Below, piece after piece: positions 48,475-57,269 of a stretch of DNA of 64,000 nucleotides; position 1 is the first letter of the stretch, and the number at the start of each line of letters is the position of its first letter. Under the pieces are notes generated by a model. The model did not search any database and was not told where the DNA came from. It worked only from the letters and a program-made list of their open reading frames with translations. This DNA comes from CAZQFV01 sp964592645 (GTDB taxonomy: Bacteria; Chloroflexota; Chloroflexia; DTKN01). Position numbers and translations under genes: made by a program. The stretch is taken from assembly GCA_964592645.1 (NCBI GenBank), contig CAZQFV010000008.1, positions 62,001 to 126,000 on the forward strand. Reading direction: 5' to 3'.

Positions 48475-49989
48475 ATGAAGAAGCGTCGGATTATCGTGAT
48501 CGTGGTGCTGCTGGTCCTGGCCCTGGCGGGGGGCGGTGGGTATGCCTACTACCGCTTCTTCATGTCGCCGGCGCGGGCGCAGACAGAGCCCACTGTGCAG
48601 ACGACCCAGGTAACCCGGGGAGATATCATCATTTCGGTAGACGGATCGGGCGAACTGCGGCCGGCCACGGAGGTGAACATCGGCTTTCAGACCGGCGGCC
48701 TGTTGAAGACGCTCGAGGTCGGGGTAGGCGACCGCGTGACGGCCGGCCAGGTCCTTGCCACCCTCGACACGCGGGACCTGGAGTTGAGCCTGGAATCGGC
48801 GCGCCTGCAACTGGAGCAGGCCCAGATCAACCTGGATAAGCTCCAGACTCCGCCCGACGAGTCCGAGGTCACGCAGGCCCGCATCAGCCTGGCCGAGGCC
48901 CACGACAACCTGGCGCAACAGGAGGTGGCGCTGGCGGCGGCGACGGAGCGGGCCCGGCTTTCGTGGGTGACGGCGGCGAACAGCCTGCGCGAGGCCCAGG
49001 ACGAGTATTCGGATATCTACTGGACCAACCGCAACCTGGAGAACAAGATCGGCGCCGAGAATGTGCCCGACTCCAACTATGACAGCGAGGCCGCGGCCAA
49101 GCGGGCGGTGGAGAATGCCGAGGCGGCGATGGAGCAGGCCCGCCTGTCGTACGAATCGGCCAAGAAGCAGCAGGAGACCTCCCTGCAGGCGGCCCGTTAC
49201 CAGATCACGACGGCCCAGCTCAACCTGGATTCACTCTACACCCCGGCCGGCGCGTCCGAGCAAGCCCTGGCGGAGATCTCCCTGGCGCAGGCGCAGCTTT
49301 CCTACCGGCAGGCGCAGAACAACCTGGAGAAGGCCGTGCTAAAGGCGCCGATCGCCGGCACGGTGATGAGCATCGACGCGGTCGTGGGCACGCAGGTCGG
49401 GACGGGCGCGATCATCACCATCGCCGATATGGATGCGCCGCTGCTCGAGTTCTGGGTGGAGGAGGCGGACATGGCCGCGGCCCAGGTGGGGAACCGCCTG
49501 AACGTGGTCTTCGAGGCCCTGCCCGACCAGGTCTTTACGGGGACGATTGTGCAGGTGGACCCGGCGCTGGTTACCGTGGGCAGCACGTCGGCCGTGCAAG
49601 GGTGGGCCAAGCTGGAACTGGCGGGAAGCGAGGTGCGCCTGCTCTCGGGGATGGCGGCCACGGTGGAGGTGATCCAGGCCGAGGCGCGCGATGTCCTGCT
49701 CGTGCCGCTGGAGGCCCTGCGCCCCCTGGGAGACGGCCAGTATGCCGTCTTTGTCGTCGGCGACGACGGCGGGCTGGAGCTGCGCCCGGTGGTCGTGGGG
49801 CTCCAGGACCTGGTCAACGCCGAGGTCGTCAGCGGCCTGCAGGCGGGAGAGGCGGTGGCCCTGGTCAACTCGACCTCGACGACGAGCACGTCCACCGGGG
49901 CGCAAATGGGCCGCGAGGGCCTCTTTATGCCCGGCATGGGCGGCGGGATGCCGGACTTTGGCGGGGGTGGCGCCCCGCCGATGCCCTGA
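48475..49989 (+). CDS. Efflux adaptor protein (HlyD/MacA family)
   Basis: 504 residues. An N-terminal membrane anchor (5-26) is followed by a barrel-sandwich half (VDGSGELRPATEVNIGFQTG, GVGDRVTAGQVLATLD), a long alpha-hairpin coiled coil (about 100-280), the second half (LKAPIAGTVMSIDAVVG) and the beta-barrel part (VPLEALRPLGDGQYAVFVVG). A Met/Gly-rich tail (MGRE, MPGMGGGMP) could bind metal. GGAGGAG precedes ATG 48475. With the next two genes it forms a MacAB-like export system, here probably without an outer-membrane channel. Confidence 0.9.
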   Translation: MKKRRIIVIVVLLVLALAGGGGYAYYRFFMSPARAQTEPTVQTTQVTRGDIIISVDGSGELRPATEVNIGFQTGGLLKTLEVGVGDRVTAGQVLATLDTRDLELSLESARLQLEQAQINLDKLQTPPDESEVTQARISLAEAHDNLAQQEVALAAATERARLSWVTAANSLREAQDEYSDIYWTNRNLENKIGAENVPDSNYDSEAAAKRAVENAEAAMEQARLSYESAKKQQETSLQAARYQITTAQLNLDSLYTPAGASEQALAEISLAQAQLSYRQAQNNLEKAVLKAPIAGTVMSIDAVVGTQVGTGAIITIADMDAPLLEFWVEEADMAAAQVGNRLNVVFEALPDQVFTGTIVQVDPALVTVGSTSAVQGWAKLELAGSEVRLLSGMAATVEVIQAEARDVLLVPLEALRPLGDGQYAVFVVGDDGGLELRPVVVGLQDLVNAEVVSGLQAGEAVALVNSTSTTSTSTGAQMGREGLFMPGMGGGMPDFGGGGAPPMP

Positions 49990-50012
49990 TCGCCATGGGA
50001 GGAGGGCTGGAC

Positions 50013-50729
50013 ATGGCGGAATATCTGATCGACATCGGCGCACTGGAAAAGGTCTATGGCATGGGCGAGGTGGCGGTCCACGCCCTGCGGGGGGTGGACA
50101 TGCAGGTACGGGCCGGCGAGTTCGTCGCCATCATGGGGCCTTCGGGATCGGGCAAGTCCACGCTGATGAACATCCTGGGCTGCCTGGACCGCCCCACGGC
50201 CGGCCGCTATATCTTGGATGGCCAGGATGTCGGCCGGCTGAGCCGCAACGCCCTGGCCGGGGTACGCAACCGCAAGATCGGCTTTGTCTTCCAATCGTAC
50301 AACTTGCTGCCGCGGCTGACGGCGCTGCAGAACGTGATGGTCCCGCTGCTGTACAACCGCGAGGGCTACCAGGGGGAAAGGAAAGAGCGCGAAAAGGCGG
50401 CGGCCATGCTGGAGGCCGTGGGGCTGGGCGACCGCTTGCACCACCGCCCCAACGAGCTGTCCGGCGGACAGCAGCAGCGGGTGGCCATCGCCCGGGCCCT
50501 GATCAATCGGCCGGCCATCCTGTTGGCCGATGAGCCCACGGGGAACCTGGATACCCACTCCGGCGAGGAGATCATGCAGTTGTTGGAGCGGCTGCATGCC
50601 GACGGCGCCACGATTGTCCTGGTGACCCATTCGCCGGAGGCCAGCGCGCATGCGGAGCGCATCATCCGCCTGCGCGATGGGCTTGTCGACTCGGACGAGC
50701 GGAACGGTCTCAAGGAGAAGGCGCAATGA
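50013..50729 (+). CDS. MacB/LolD-type ABC transporter ATP-binding protein
   Basis: Walker A GPSGSGKST, Q-loop VFQSYNLLPRLTALQNV, signature LSGGQQQRVAIARAL, Walker B ILLADEPTGNLD and switch VTHSPEASAHA are all present. These sequences are typical of MacB/LolD-type ATPases. ATG 50013 is preferred over ATG 49995 because GGAGGAGGG, itself within the earlier start, is well placed in front of it. It overlaps the permease gene by four bases. Confidence 0.93.
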   Translation: MAEYLIDIGALEKVYGMGEVAVHALRGVDMQVRAGEFVAIMGPSGSGKSTLMNILGCLDRPTAGRYILDGQDVGRLSRNALAGVRNRKIGFVFQSYNLLPRLTALQNVMVPLLYNREGYQGERKEREKAAAMLEAVGLGDRLHHRPNELSGGQQQRVAIARALINRPAILLADEPTGNLDTHSGEEIMQLLERLHADGATIVLVTHSPEASAHAERIIRLRDGLVDSDERNGLKEKAQ

Positions 50730-51952
50730 GCTTCCTACGGACCTTCAAGTTGGCCTGGGAGGGCCTGGCGTTGAACAAGGCCCGCTCTTTCCTGACCACC
50801 CTGGGGGTGATCATCGGCGTGGCGGCTGTCATCGTGATGTTGGCCGTCAGCGCGGGCGCCGAGGCCGAGATCGCCGACCAGATCAACACCCTGGGCACCA
50901 ACCTGATCATGGTCTCGCCGGTGTTCAGCCGCGGAGGGTTCGGCCCCCAGGCGCGGAGCAGCGGCGTCAGCCTGACCTATGACGACATCGAGGCCATCTC
51001 CCAGAACGTGACCGGGATCAACGGTGTCTCGGCGGACCAGCAGACCAGCCAGGAGATCAAGTTCGGCGACACCTTGCTCACGGGTGTCCCCGTCGTCGGG
51101 ACGACGGCCGGGTTTCCCCAGGTCCGCGAGCTGGAGGTGGCTATGGGCCGCTTCCTCACCGACGAGGACAATCAGCGGGTCAAGAAGGTGGTCGTGCTGG
51201 GCGCCGATGTCGCCACGGAGCTCTTTGGCGAAACCTCGCCGCTTGGGCAAAAGGTCACCATCGGCACGAAGCACTTTACGGTCGTGGGGGTGATGAAGGT
51301 CAAAGGAGTGCTGGGCAGCACCGATTTCGACGGCCAGGTCTATGTGCCGCTCACCGTCGTGTTCAAGGTCTTTATGCCGTCCCGCTTTGGCGGCACCAAC
51401 ATCCGCATGCTCTATGTCTCGGCCGAGGACCGCGGCCAGTTGGACAAGGTGATCGACCAGGTCATCAGCCTGCTCAACAAGCGCCATGACGTGGATCCGA
51501 CCACGACCGCTTTCCAGACGATGACACAGGACAGCATCATCGAGGCGGCCTCCTCGACTACCGAGTCCTTCCGCAACCTGCTGGCATGGGTGGCCGCGGT
51601 CTCGCTGGTAGTGGGAGGCATCGGAATTATGAACATCATGCTGGTCAGTGTGACGGAGCGGACGCGGGAGATCGGCCTGCGCCAGGCGATGGGGGCCCGC
51701 CCGGCCGATGTGCGGCGGCAGTTCCTACTGGAGGCCGTGACGCTCAGCCTCCTGGGTGGGTTGATCGGCGTCCTGCTCGGCGTGGGCGGCTCCTATCTGT
51801 TTGGCGCCCTGGGCTCGATGCGCACGCAGTTGGTGCCGGCTTCGATCCCGTTGGCTTTCGGCGCGGCGGCGTTCGTGGGCGTCTTTTTCGGGTACTACCC
51901 GGCGACCAAGGCGGCCCAGCTCGATCCGATCGAGGCGCTGCGCAGGGAATGA
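50726..51952 (+). CDS. MacB-like ABC transporter permease (FtsX fold)
   Basis: 408 residues: an N-terminal helix with LNKARSFLTTLGVIIGVAAV, a large extracytoplasmic MacB core domain (about 60-265), and three C-terminal helices with VGGIGIMNIMLVSVTERTRE and IGLRQAMGARPADVRRQFLLEAV (the FtsX-type coupling region). The start overlaps the ATPase stop as ATGA. MacB-type exporters work by mechanotransmission rather than by a channel through the membrane. Confidence 0.93.
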   Translation: MSFLRTFKLAWEGLALNKARSFLTTLGVIIGVAAVIVMLAVSAGAEAEIADQINTLGTNLIMVSPVFSRGGFGPQARSSGVSLTYDDIEAISQNVTGINGVSADQQTSQEIKFGDTLLTGVPVVGTTAGFPQVRELEVAMGRFLTDEDNQRVKKVVVLGADVATELFGETSPLGQKVTIGTKHFTVVGVMKVKGVLGSTDFDGQVYVPLTVVFKVFMPSRFGGTNIRMLYVSAEDRGQLDKVIDQVISLLNKRHDVDPTTTAFQTMTQDSIIEAASSTTESFRNLLAWVAAVSLVVGGIGIMNIMLVSVTERTREIGLRQAMGARPADVRRQFLLEAVTLSLLGGLIGVLLGVGGSYLFGALGSMRTQLVPASIPLAFGAAAFVGVFFGYYPATKAAQLDPIEALRRE

Positions 51953-51987
51953 GGCCAGGGCGGTCTCTGGCGAGATGGAGGAAAGCG

Positions 51988-52683
51988 ATGAAAGCGGGTC
52001 TCAAGAAGGTGGCGGTTGTCGTGGGCCTGGCCCTGGTGCTGACGGCGAGCGTTCTGATCGGGTGCGGCGGCAGCGTCACGTCGACCCCGGCCAGTTTGGC
52101 GGAGGCGTATGTCAGCAACAGTCTGCCTACGACCTACGATGGAGCCGTGCCGGCGGCCACGCAGTTGGTGCTGGGAACGTTCCTCTTAGAGGGCACGGCG
52201 AACGCCGTCTCGCCGGAGCAGGCCAAGGTGCTGCTGCCGCTCTGGAAGTCGCTGCAGAGTGGGGCGGCTCAGACTGCCGGGGAGGTCAACGGCGTCCTGC
52301 GGCAGGTTGAACGGGCGATGACGCCGCAGCAGCTCCAGGCCATTGCGGCGATGGAGCTGACCCAGGAAGACATAGTCGCCTGGAGCCGGCAGCACGGCGC
52401 GGATATGGGGCCGGGCGGAGCCGGCGGATTCCCGGGAGCGATGCCCGGCGGAACGCCGGGGGCCTGGCCCAGGGGGACGCCGGGGGCCGGATACCCCGGC
52501 GGGGGCTCCTCCGGGGCACGCGAGACCCAGCGCGCCGCGTATATGGCCACGATGCAGGCCGGCGGTATGCCGGCGGGTGGGCCGGGCGGCCGGATGGGCC
52601 AGGGCGGGGCCGGCGCCGGGCAGTTCCGGCTCTTGTTGCCGGCGCTCATCGAGCTGCTGACGCAGCGGGCCGGCTCCTCGTGA
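51988..52683 (+). CDS. Lipoprotein with Gly/Met/Pro-rich C-terminus
   Basis: 231 residues with a signal ending VLIGCGG, a helical domain (about 35-135) with TQLVLGTFLLEGTANAVSPE, QAKVLLPLWKSL and VERAMTPQQLQAIAAMELTQ, then a low-complexity Gly/Met/Pro segment and a helical end LLLPALIELLTQRAGS. The helical part resembles heavy-metal or stress-sensing periplasmic helical proteins only in general shape. It follows the permease by 35 bp with GGAGG upstream, so it is likely an accessory to the exporter. Confidence 0.7.
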   Translation: MKAGLKKVAVVVGLALVLTASVLIGCGGSVTSTPASLAEAYVSNSLPTTYDGAVPAATQLVLGTFLLEGTANAVSPEQAKVLLPLWKSLQSGAAQTAGEVNGVLRQVERAMTPQQLQAIAAMELTQEDIVAWSRQHGADMGPGGAGGFPGAMPGGTPGAWPRGTPGAGYPGGGSSGARETQRAAYMATMQAGGMPAGGPGGRMGQGGAGAGQFRLLLPALIELLTQRAGSS

Positions 52684-52762
52684 GCCGCGCATATCGTCGG
52701 GAGGACCTGGGCCGGAACGGGCAAAGGCCGCGGGAGCGCGGACTGGCGTTTGGGAGGGCGAG

Positions 52763-53230
52763 ATGTCCAGGTTGCGGCAGCGGATATGGGAACTAGCGCG
52801 AGGCGGTTGCGGCCAGCGGTTTGGCGTCGTGGTCCGGGGTCCGTTGCCTGCGGCGGCGCCCCTGGGCCGGCGTATCCTGGTCGTGGACCTGGACGGCAGG
52901 GCCGGCCGGCCGTTGGCGCAGGCGTTGACTCGCTCCGGATTCGAGCCGCATGTTGTCCGACGGGAGACGGCGGCCCTGGGGTTGATCGGCCAGGAGCCCC
53001 CGGAGGCGATGATCGTGGCCGGGCCGGCCAACCTCAACTTTTACCGTGCGCTGCGCCGGGCCACGCCCGCCCCGATCCTGGCGCTCGACCCCTATGCCGA
53101 CGACGAGCGGGTGTTGGCGGCGTTCGCCGCGGGGGTCGATCAGTTTCAGGCCGGCTCGACCGGCCCCGAGGAGATCGTCGCGCGCCTGCAGGCCCTGTTG
53201 CGGCGGGCTGCCAAGGGGGAACGCCCGTAG
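52763..53230 (+). CDS. Degenerate receiver (pseudo-receiver) domain protein
   Basis: 155 residues. After a basic N-terminal segment of 35 residues comes a CheY-like fold: RRILVVDLDGRAGRPLAQAL, EAMIVAGPANLNFYRALRRA, PAPILALDPYADDERVLAAF and EEIVARLQALLRRA. The strand-3 phosphorylation Asp is replaced (MIVAGP) and the conserved Lys of strand 5 is absent (QFQAGSTGPEEI), so it cannot be phosphorylated normally. GGGAGGG precedes ATG 52763. It lies between the exporter and a full two-component pair. Confidence 0.75.
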   Translation: MSRLRQRIWELARGGCGQRFGVVVRGPLPAAAPLGRRILVVDLDGRAGRPLAQALTRSGFEPHVVRRETAALGLIGQEPPEAMIVAGPANLNFYRALRRATPAPILALDPYADDERVLAAFAAGVDQFQAGSTGPEEIVARLQALLRRAAKGERP

Positions 53231-53273
53231 CGGCGGGCCGGGTGGCTTCGGAACGGCGATATCCTGCCGGCTG

Positions 53274-53282
53274 TGGTATAAT
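53274..53282 (+). promoter_or_regulatory. Putative extended -10 promoter of the OmpR-type two-component genes
   Basis: TGG followed by TATAAT (53277-53282), an extended -10 element 29 bp before the response regulator start. The -35 region is poor. Confidence 0.5.
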
Positions 53283-53310
53283 GGGGTGGTGCGGTGAGGA
53301 GACGTCGCGC

Positions 53311-54006
53311 ATGAGCAAACGGATCCTGGTGGTGGACGACGATCGCCAGATCGTTCGTCTGTTGCGAGCCTACCTGGAGCAGGACGGCTACCAGGTGATT
53401 GCCGCTTACGACGGGGGAAAGGCGCTGCAGACCATCCGCCACGAGCGGCCGGACCTGGTGGTGTTGGACCTGATGCTCCCCGACCGGGACGGCTGGGAGG
53501 TGACGCGCCTGGTGCGCAATGACCCGGCCTTGGCCGCCACCCCCATCGTGATGCTCACGGCCCGGGTGGAGGATCACGACAAGATCGTGGGGCTGGAGCT
53601 AGGGGCGGACGACTACGTGACCAAGCCGTTCAACCCCCGCGAAGTAGTGGCCCGGGTGCGGGCCGTGCTACGCCGCGCGCAGGGGGAGCCGGCCGTCCCC
53701 CGGGTGCTCCATGTCGGGGCGGTGACGATCAACCTGGACGCGCACGAGGTGCAAGTTGAGGGACAGAGCGTGCCCCTGACTCCCAGCGAGTTTGGTCTGC
53801 TTTACGCCCTGGCAGAGCAGCCCGGGCATGCCCTGACGCGATCGCAACTGATCGAAAAGGGCCGCGGCTACGATTACGAAGGGTTGGAGCGCACGGTGGA
53901 CAGCCATATCAAGAACCTGCGCCGTAAGCTGGAGGAGGCGGGCGCGCCGCATGAGATGATCGAGACGGTCTTTGGCGTTGGCTACCGCCTGAGGGTGGGG
54001 CTGTGA
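53311..54006 (+). CDS. Response regulator, OmpR/PhoB family
   Basis: 231 residues: receiver (1-120) with ILVVDDDRQIVRLLRAYLEQ, LVVLDLMLPDRDGWEV (phospho-Asp), MLTARVEDHDKIVGLELGAD and YVTKPFNPREVVARV; winged helix (about 130-230) with LTPSEFGLLYALAEQPGHAL, YEGLERTVDSHIKNLRRKLE and ETVFGVGYRL. All phosphorylation residues are intact. It overlaps the kinase gene and probably controls the neighbouring exporter, by position only. Confidence 0.94.
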   Translation: MSKRILVVDDDRQIVRLLRAYLEQDGYQVIAAYDGGKALQTIRHERPDLVVLDLMLPDRDGWEVTRLVRNDPALAATPIVMLTARVEDHDKIVGLELGADDYVTKPFNPREVVARVRAVLRRAQGEPAVPRVLHVGAVTINLDAHEVQVEGQSVPLTPSEFGLLYALAEQPGHALTRSQLIEKGRGYDYEGLERTVDSHIKNLRRKLEEAGAPHEMIETVFGVGYRLRVGL

Positions 54007-55403
54007 ACCGGCTTTGGGTACGCCTGGTGCTGGCTTTCGCCGTGGTAGTCCTGGTGGCGGTGGGGGCCGTGGCCCTCCTGGCCGGCCTGACGGCCCGTCA
54101 GGAGTTCAGCCGCTACCTCACCTACGGCGATATCTGGCCCACCCAGGCCATGGTCGATCACTTTGCCGCTTACTATCGCGCGCAGGGCAGTTGGCAGGGG
54201 GTGGAAACGATATTCGTGCGGGAGGAGCCGCCGCCTGCCCCCTGGGTTGGCAGCCGCCATGAGCCGGGGCCGGGCTCCTTCCAGGTGATCCTGGCCGATG
54301 CCGCCGGCCGTGTGGTCTATGACCGCCCGGGCGGTTCCTCCGGCAGGCAGTTGACCTCCGACGAGCAGGCCGCCGCTCGGTCGATCGAGGTGGACGGCCA
54401 GACCGTGGGCCTGCTAGTGGTCGTGGCGCCTCGCCGCCCAGACTTCGCCGGCCCCCTGGAGCAGTGGTTTGTCGGCCGGCTGCAGTGGTGGCTGGTCGTC
54501 GGCGCGGTTCTGGCCGGCGCCCTGGGGCTGTTGCTGGGCGCCGTTCTCAGCCGTAGCCTGACGGCCCCGCTGCGGCGGTTATCGGAGGCGGCCCACGCCG
54601 TGGCTGCGCGAGACTTTAGCCGGCAGGTCCGGGAGGAGGGCAGCAGGGAGCTGGCCGACGTGGCCCGGGCTTTCAACCAGATGACGGCGGCCCTGGCCGA
54701 GTCGGAGCGCCAGCGCCAGAACATGGTCGCCGATGTCGCCCACGAGCTGCGCACGCCCTTGAGCGTCCTGCAGGGCAACCTGCAGGCCATCCTGGACGAT
54801 GTCTACCCCTTGGACAAGGAGGAGATCGCGCGCCTCTTTGAGGAGACGCGGCTCCTCAACCGCCTGGTGGACGACCTGCGCGAGCTGGCCCTGGCCGATG
54901 CCGGCCAACTGCGGCTGAACCTGCAGCCCGTCGAGGTCCTGTCCGTGGCCGAGGGAACGCTCAGCAGCATGGCCTTGTTGGCCGAAGAGCAGGGGGTCGA
55001 GCTGGCGGTGCGGGTGCCGGCCGGCCTGCCGGCGGTCCAGGCCGACCCAGACCGCCTGGCCCAGGTGCTGCGCAACCTGCTGGTGAACGCCCTGCGCCAC
55101 ACGCCGGCCGGCGGCTCCGTCGTGGTCCGCGCAGCAAGACGGGGGGAGGCGGTGGAGATCGCCGTGGCCGACACCGGGGAGGGCATCGCCCCGGAGGACT
55201 TGCCGCATGTCTTTGAGCGTTTTTGGCGGACGGACCCGGCGCGGACGCGCGACCGGCGCTGGTCCGGCAGCGCCGGGTTGGGCTTGGCCGTAGCCCAGAG
55301 CCTGGTGGAGGCCCAGGGCGGGCGTATCTGGGCCGAGAGCGCCCCGGGAAAGGGCAGTACGTTTTACTTCACCGTGCCGCTGGCACCGGCCGGCGACTCG
55401 TAA
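54003..55403 (+). CDS. Sensor histidine kinase (HAMP-HisKA-HATPase)
   Basis: 466 residues: TM1 (about 5-27), an extracytoplasmic sensor domain (30-160), TM2 (about 163-185), HAMP (186-238, SLTAPLRRLSEAAHAVAARD), HisKA with MVADVAHELRTPLSVLQGNL and ATPase with LRNLLVNALRHTPAGG, VADTGEGIAPEDLPHVFERF and GLGLAVAQSLVEAQGG. The GTG start overlaps the regulator stop. Classic EnvZ-like architecture; the ligand is unknown. Confidence 0.93.
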   Translation: MNRLWVRLVLAFAVVVLVAVGAVALLAGLTARQEFSRYLTYGDIWPTQAMVDHFAAYYRAQGSWQGVETIFVREEPPPAPWVGSRHEPGPGSFQVILADAAGRVVYDRPGGSSGRQLTSDEQAAARSIEVDGQTVGLLVVVAPRRPDFAGPLEQWFVGRLQWWLVVGAVLAGALGLLLGAVLSRSLTAPLRRLSEAAHAVAARDFSRQVREEGSRELADVARAFNQMTAALAESERQRQNMVADVAHELRTPLSVLQGNLQAILDDVYPLDKEEIARLFEETRLLNRLVDDLRELALADAGQLRLNLQPVEVLSVAEGTLSSMALLAEEQGVELAVRVPAGLPAVQADPDRLAQVLRNLLVNALRHTPAGGSVVVRAARRGEAVEIAVADTGEGIAPEDLPHVFERFWRTDPARTRDRRWSGSAGLGLAVAQSLVEAQGGRIWAESAPGKGSTFYFTVPLAPAGDS

Positions 55404-55408
55404 GCTCG

Positions 55409-55425
55409 CGGGGCGAACTGCCCCG
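55409..55425. terminator. Short hairpin between convergent genes
   Basis: CGGGGC (55409-55414) pairs with GCCCCG (55420-55425) around a five-base loop, filling the 23-bp gap between the kinase and TauE genes. No T-tract. Confidence 0.4.
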
Positions 55426-55426
55426 G

Positions 55427-56191
55427 CTATCCCCGCACCAGGTAGATTACGGCCACGACGACCCCGATGCCGACCACGATCCGGCGCAGCGCGGCCGGTT
55501 TGATGCGGCCGGCCAGCCGCCCGCCCAGGGCTCCCCCGAGCAGCGCTCCCCCGGCCATCACCAGGGCGGCCGGCCACAGCACTCGCCCGGAAAAGGCAAA
55601 GAGGACCGCGGCGGCGATGTTCGTGCCAAAGGCAATGGCCTGCTTCAGGGCGTTCAGCCGGGTCAACGAATCTTCCAGCAGCAGGCCGAGCGCCGCCAGG
55701 ACGATGACGCTCAGCCCGGCGCCGAAATACCCCCCGTAGACTGCCGCCAGGGCGATGGGCAGGATCGCCCAGTGTTCGGCCGCCGGCGCCGCCCCGACCC
55801 GCTGTTGACGGCGCACGAGCCAGGCTCGCACCGGGTCCTGGACGGCCAGCAGCCCGGAGGCCAGCAGGATCAGGAAGGGGACCAGGGAGCTGAACAGCTT
55901 CTCCCCGGTGTTCAAGAGCAGGAGCCCGCCTGCCGTGCCGCCGACGACGCCGGCCGGCAGGAGCATCCACAGCCGCTTCTTTTGGCCCCGCAGGTCCTTG
56001 GATTGGGCGAATGTCGCTCCCAGGTATCCTGGGCAGAGGGCCACCGTGTTGGTCACGTTGGCCACCACGGGCGGCACCCCAACGGCCACGAGCGCCGGGA
56101 ATGTGATCAGGGTCCCGCCTCCGGCCAGCGCGTTCACCGCTCCCGCGGCGGCGGCGGCCAGCCCGATGAGAATGTACTGAAGTGTGTCCAT
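55427..56191 (-). CDS. TauE/SafE family membrane permease
   Basis: 254 residues with about eight membrane spans. The N-terminal repeat GAVNALAGGGTLITFPALVA and VGVPPVVANVTNTVALCPGY, and the second-half YGGYFGAGLSVIVLAALGLL and LNALKQAIAFGTNIAAAVLF are the two inverted-repeat signatures of TauE/SafE (sulfite or sulfur-compound exporters). The cargo is not known. It follows the DegV gene by 30 bp on the same strand. Confidence 0.9.
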   Translation of the reverse strand: MDTLQYILIGLAAAAAGAVNALAGGGTLITFPALVAVGVPPVVANVTNTVALCPGYLGATFAQSKDLRGQKKRLWMLLPAGVVGGTAGGLLLLNTGEKLFSSLVPFLILLASGLLAVQDPVRAWLVRRQQRVGAAPAAEHWAILPIALAAVYGGYFGAGLSVIVLAALGLLLEDSLTRLNALKQAIAFGTNIAAAVLFAFSGRVLWPAALVMAGGALLGGALGGRLAGRIKPAALRRIVVGIGVVVAVIYLVRG

Positions 56192-56221
56192 AGGGATCTT
56201 GTCCTGGGAAAGGGGATGCGT

Positions 56222-57103
56222 TCAGCGGCCCGTCATGCGGTCGATATCGATTTTGTCCAGCAGGTGGATCGGTATGGCGGCAACGCCCACCGCCTCGGGG
56301 CCGGCGTGCACGCCCAGCGCGGGGGAGATGCGCAGGATGTCTATCCTGGCCACGCACAACTGTTGGCGCAGCAGATCGGCCAGGCGTTGGGCCTGTTCGG
56401 CGAATTGGCCGTGCAGCACCGCCAGCCAGAGGGGCGTTGCCGGCGGGTAGGACTGGCGGAGGTAATCGACGATGATCTGCAGCGCCTGTGGCAGGGTGCG
56501 GGCGCGCCCCATGGTGCTGAAGCGGCTATCGCGCTTGTCCACGACGATCACAGGCTTGATCTTGAGCAGGGACCCCAGCAGGGCCTGGACACGCCCGATG
56601 CGCCCGCCGCGTTTCAGGTACTCCAGCGTACCCAGGGTAAAGATCATTTCGGTGGCTGCGCGGATGCGCCCCACCAGTTCCAAGATGGCCCCTTTGGCCC
56701 AGCCGGACCGGGCCGCCATGGCCGCGGCCAACACCTGGAAGCGCTGCCCCCCGGAGAAGCTGAGCGTGTCCACGAGGCTGACATTGGCCTTGGAGTACTC
56801 GGCGGCCAGGCGAGCATCGTCAAAGGTGCTGCTCATCTGGCCGGTGATGTGCAGCGAAACGATCTCCTCGCCGCCTGCTGCCAGTTGGTGATAGACTTGG
56901 ACAAAGGCTCCTGGCGAGGGACTCGCGGTGGTCGGGACGGCAGGAGCAACGGCCCGCAGCCGGTCGTAGAAGGCATCGCGCGAGATCTCGTTCGACTTGA
57001 TCTCGCCGTCTGGAAAGTGTATGTAGAAAGGTACGATAGTGATCTGGAAGTCGGCGGTCTCTTCCGGCAAAAGGTCGGCGCCATCGTCGGTAACGATCTT
57101 CAT
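56222..57103 (-). CDS. DegV family fatty-acid-binding protein
   Basis: 293 residues: MKIVTDDGADLLPEETADFQ, ITIVPFYIHFPDGEI, TTASPSPGAFVQVYHQLAAG, LHITGQMSSTFDDARLAAEY, LEYLKRGGRIGRVQALLGSL and IKPVIVVDK, the complete DegV pattern that binds fatty acids for FakA-type kinases. ATG 57103 has GAGGT spaced correctly; ATG 57118 lacks a site. No fakA-like gene is in the window. The promoter is strong. Confidence 0.92.
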   Translation of the reverse strand: MKIVTDDGADLLPEETADFQITIVPFYIHFPDGEIKSNEISRDAFYDRLRAVAPAVPTTASPSPGAFVQVYHQLAAGGEEIVSLHITGQMSSTFDDARLAAEYSKANVSLVDTLSFSGGQRFQVLAAAMAARSGWAKGAILELVGRIRAATEMIFTLGTLEYLKRGGRIGRVQALLGSLLKIKPVIVVDKRDSRFSTMGRARTLPQALQIIVDYLRQSYPPATPLWLAVLHGQFAEQAQRLADLLRQQLCVARIDILRISPALGVHAGPEAVGVAAIPIHLLDKIDIDRMTGR

Positions 57104-57132
57104 CGCGCACCTCGGCATCGGACTCCACGATG

Positions 57133-57161
57133 ATTATGCCACAGCCCCAGCAGTCTGTCAA
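57133..57161 (-). promoter_or_regulatory. Promoter of the degV-tauE unit
   Basis: On the minus strand TTGACA, 17 bp, CATAAT. Confidence 0.65.
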
Positions 57162-57171
57162 TTCCCGTCCG

Positions 57172-57208
57172 GATCAAGTTGATCTGGGAGGCGGATCAAC
57201 TTGTTGAT
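57172..57208. promoter_or_regulatory. Double palindromic operator candidate between divergent promoters
   Basis: GATCAAGTTGATC (57172-57184) is a perfect palindrome about a central G. GATCAACTTGTTGAT (57194-57208) is a second, looser one, with 22 bp between the two starts, about two helical turns. The inner arms can also form one hairpin (57175-57184 with 57194-57203). It lies upstream of both divergent promoters. Confidence 0.5.
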
Positions 57209-57240
57209 TTGGGAAAAGCCCCGCCCCAACGCTGTTGCAG

Positions 57241-57269
57241 TTGGCACACCGGCCGGGCTGTAGTATAAT
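57241..57269 (+). promoter_or_regulatory. Putative promoter of the dehydrogenase/5alpha-reductase-like pair
   Basis: TTGGCA, 17 bp, TATAAT. It would give a leader of about 90 nt. Confidence 0.65.
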
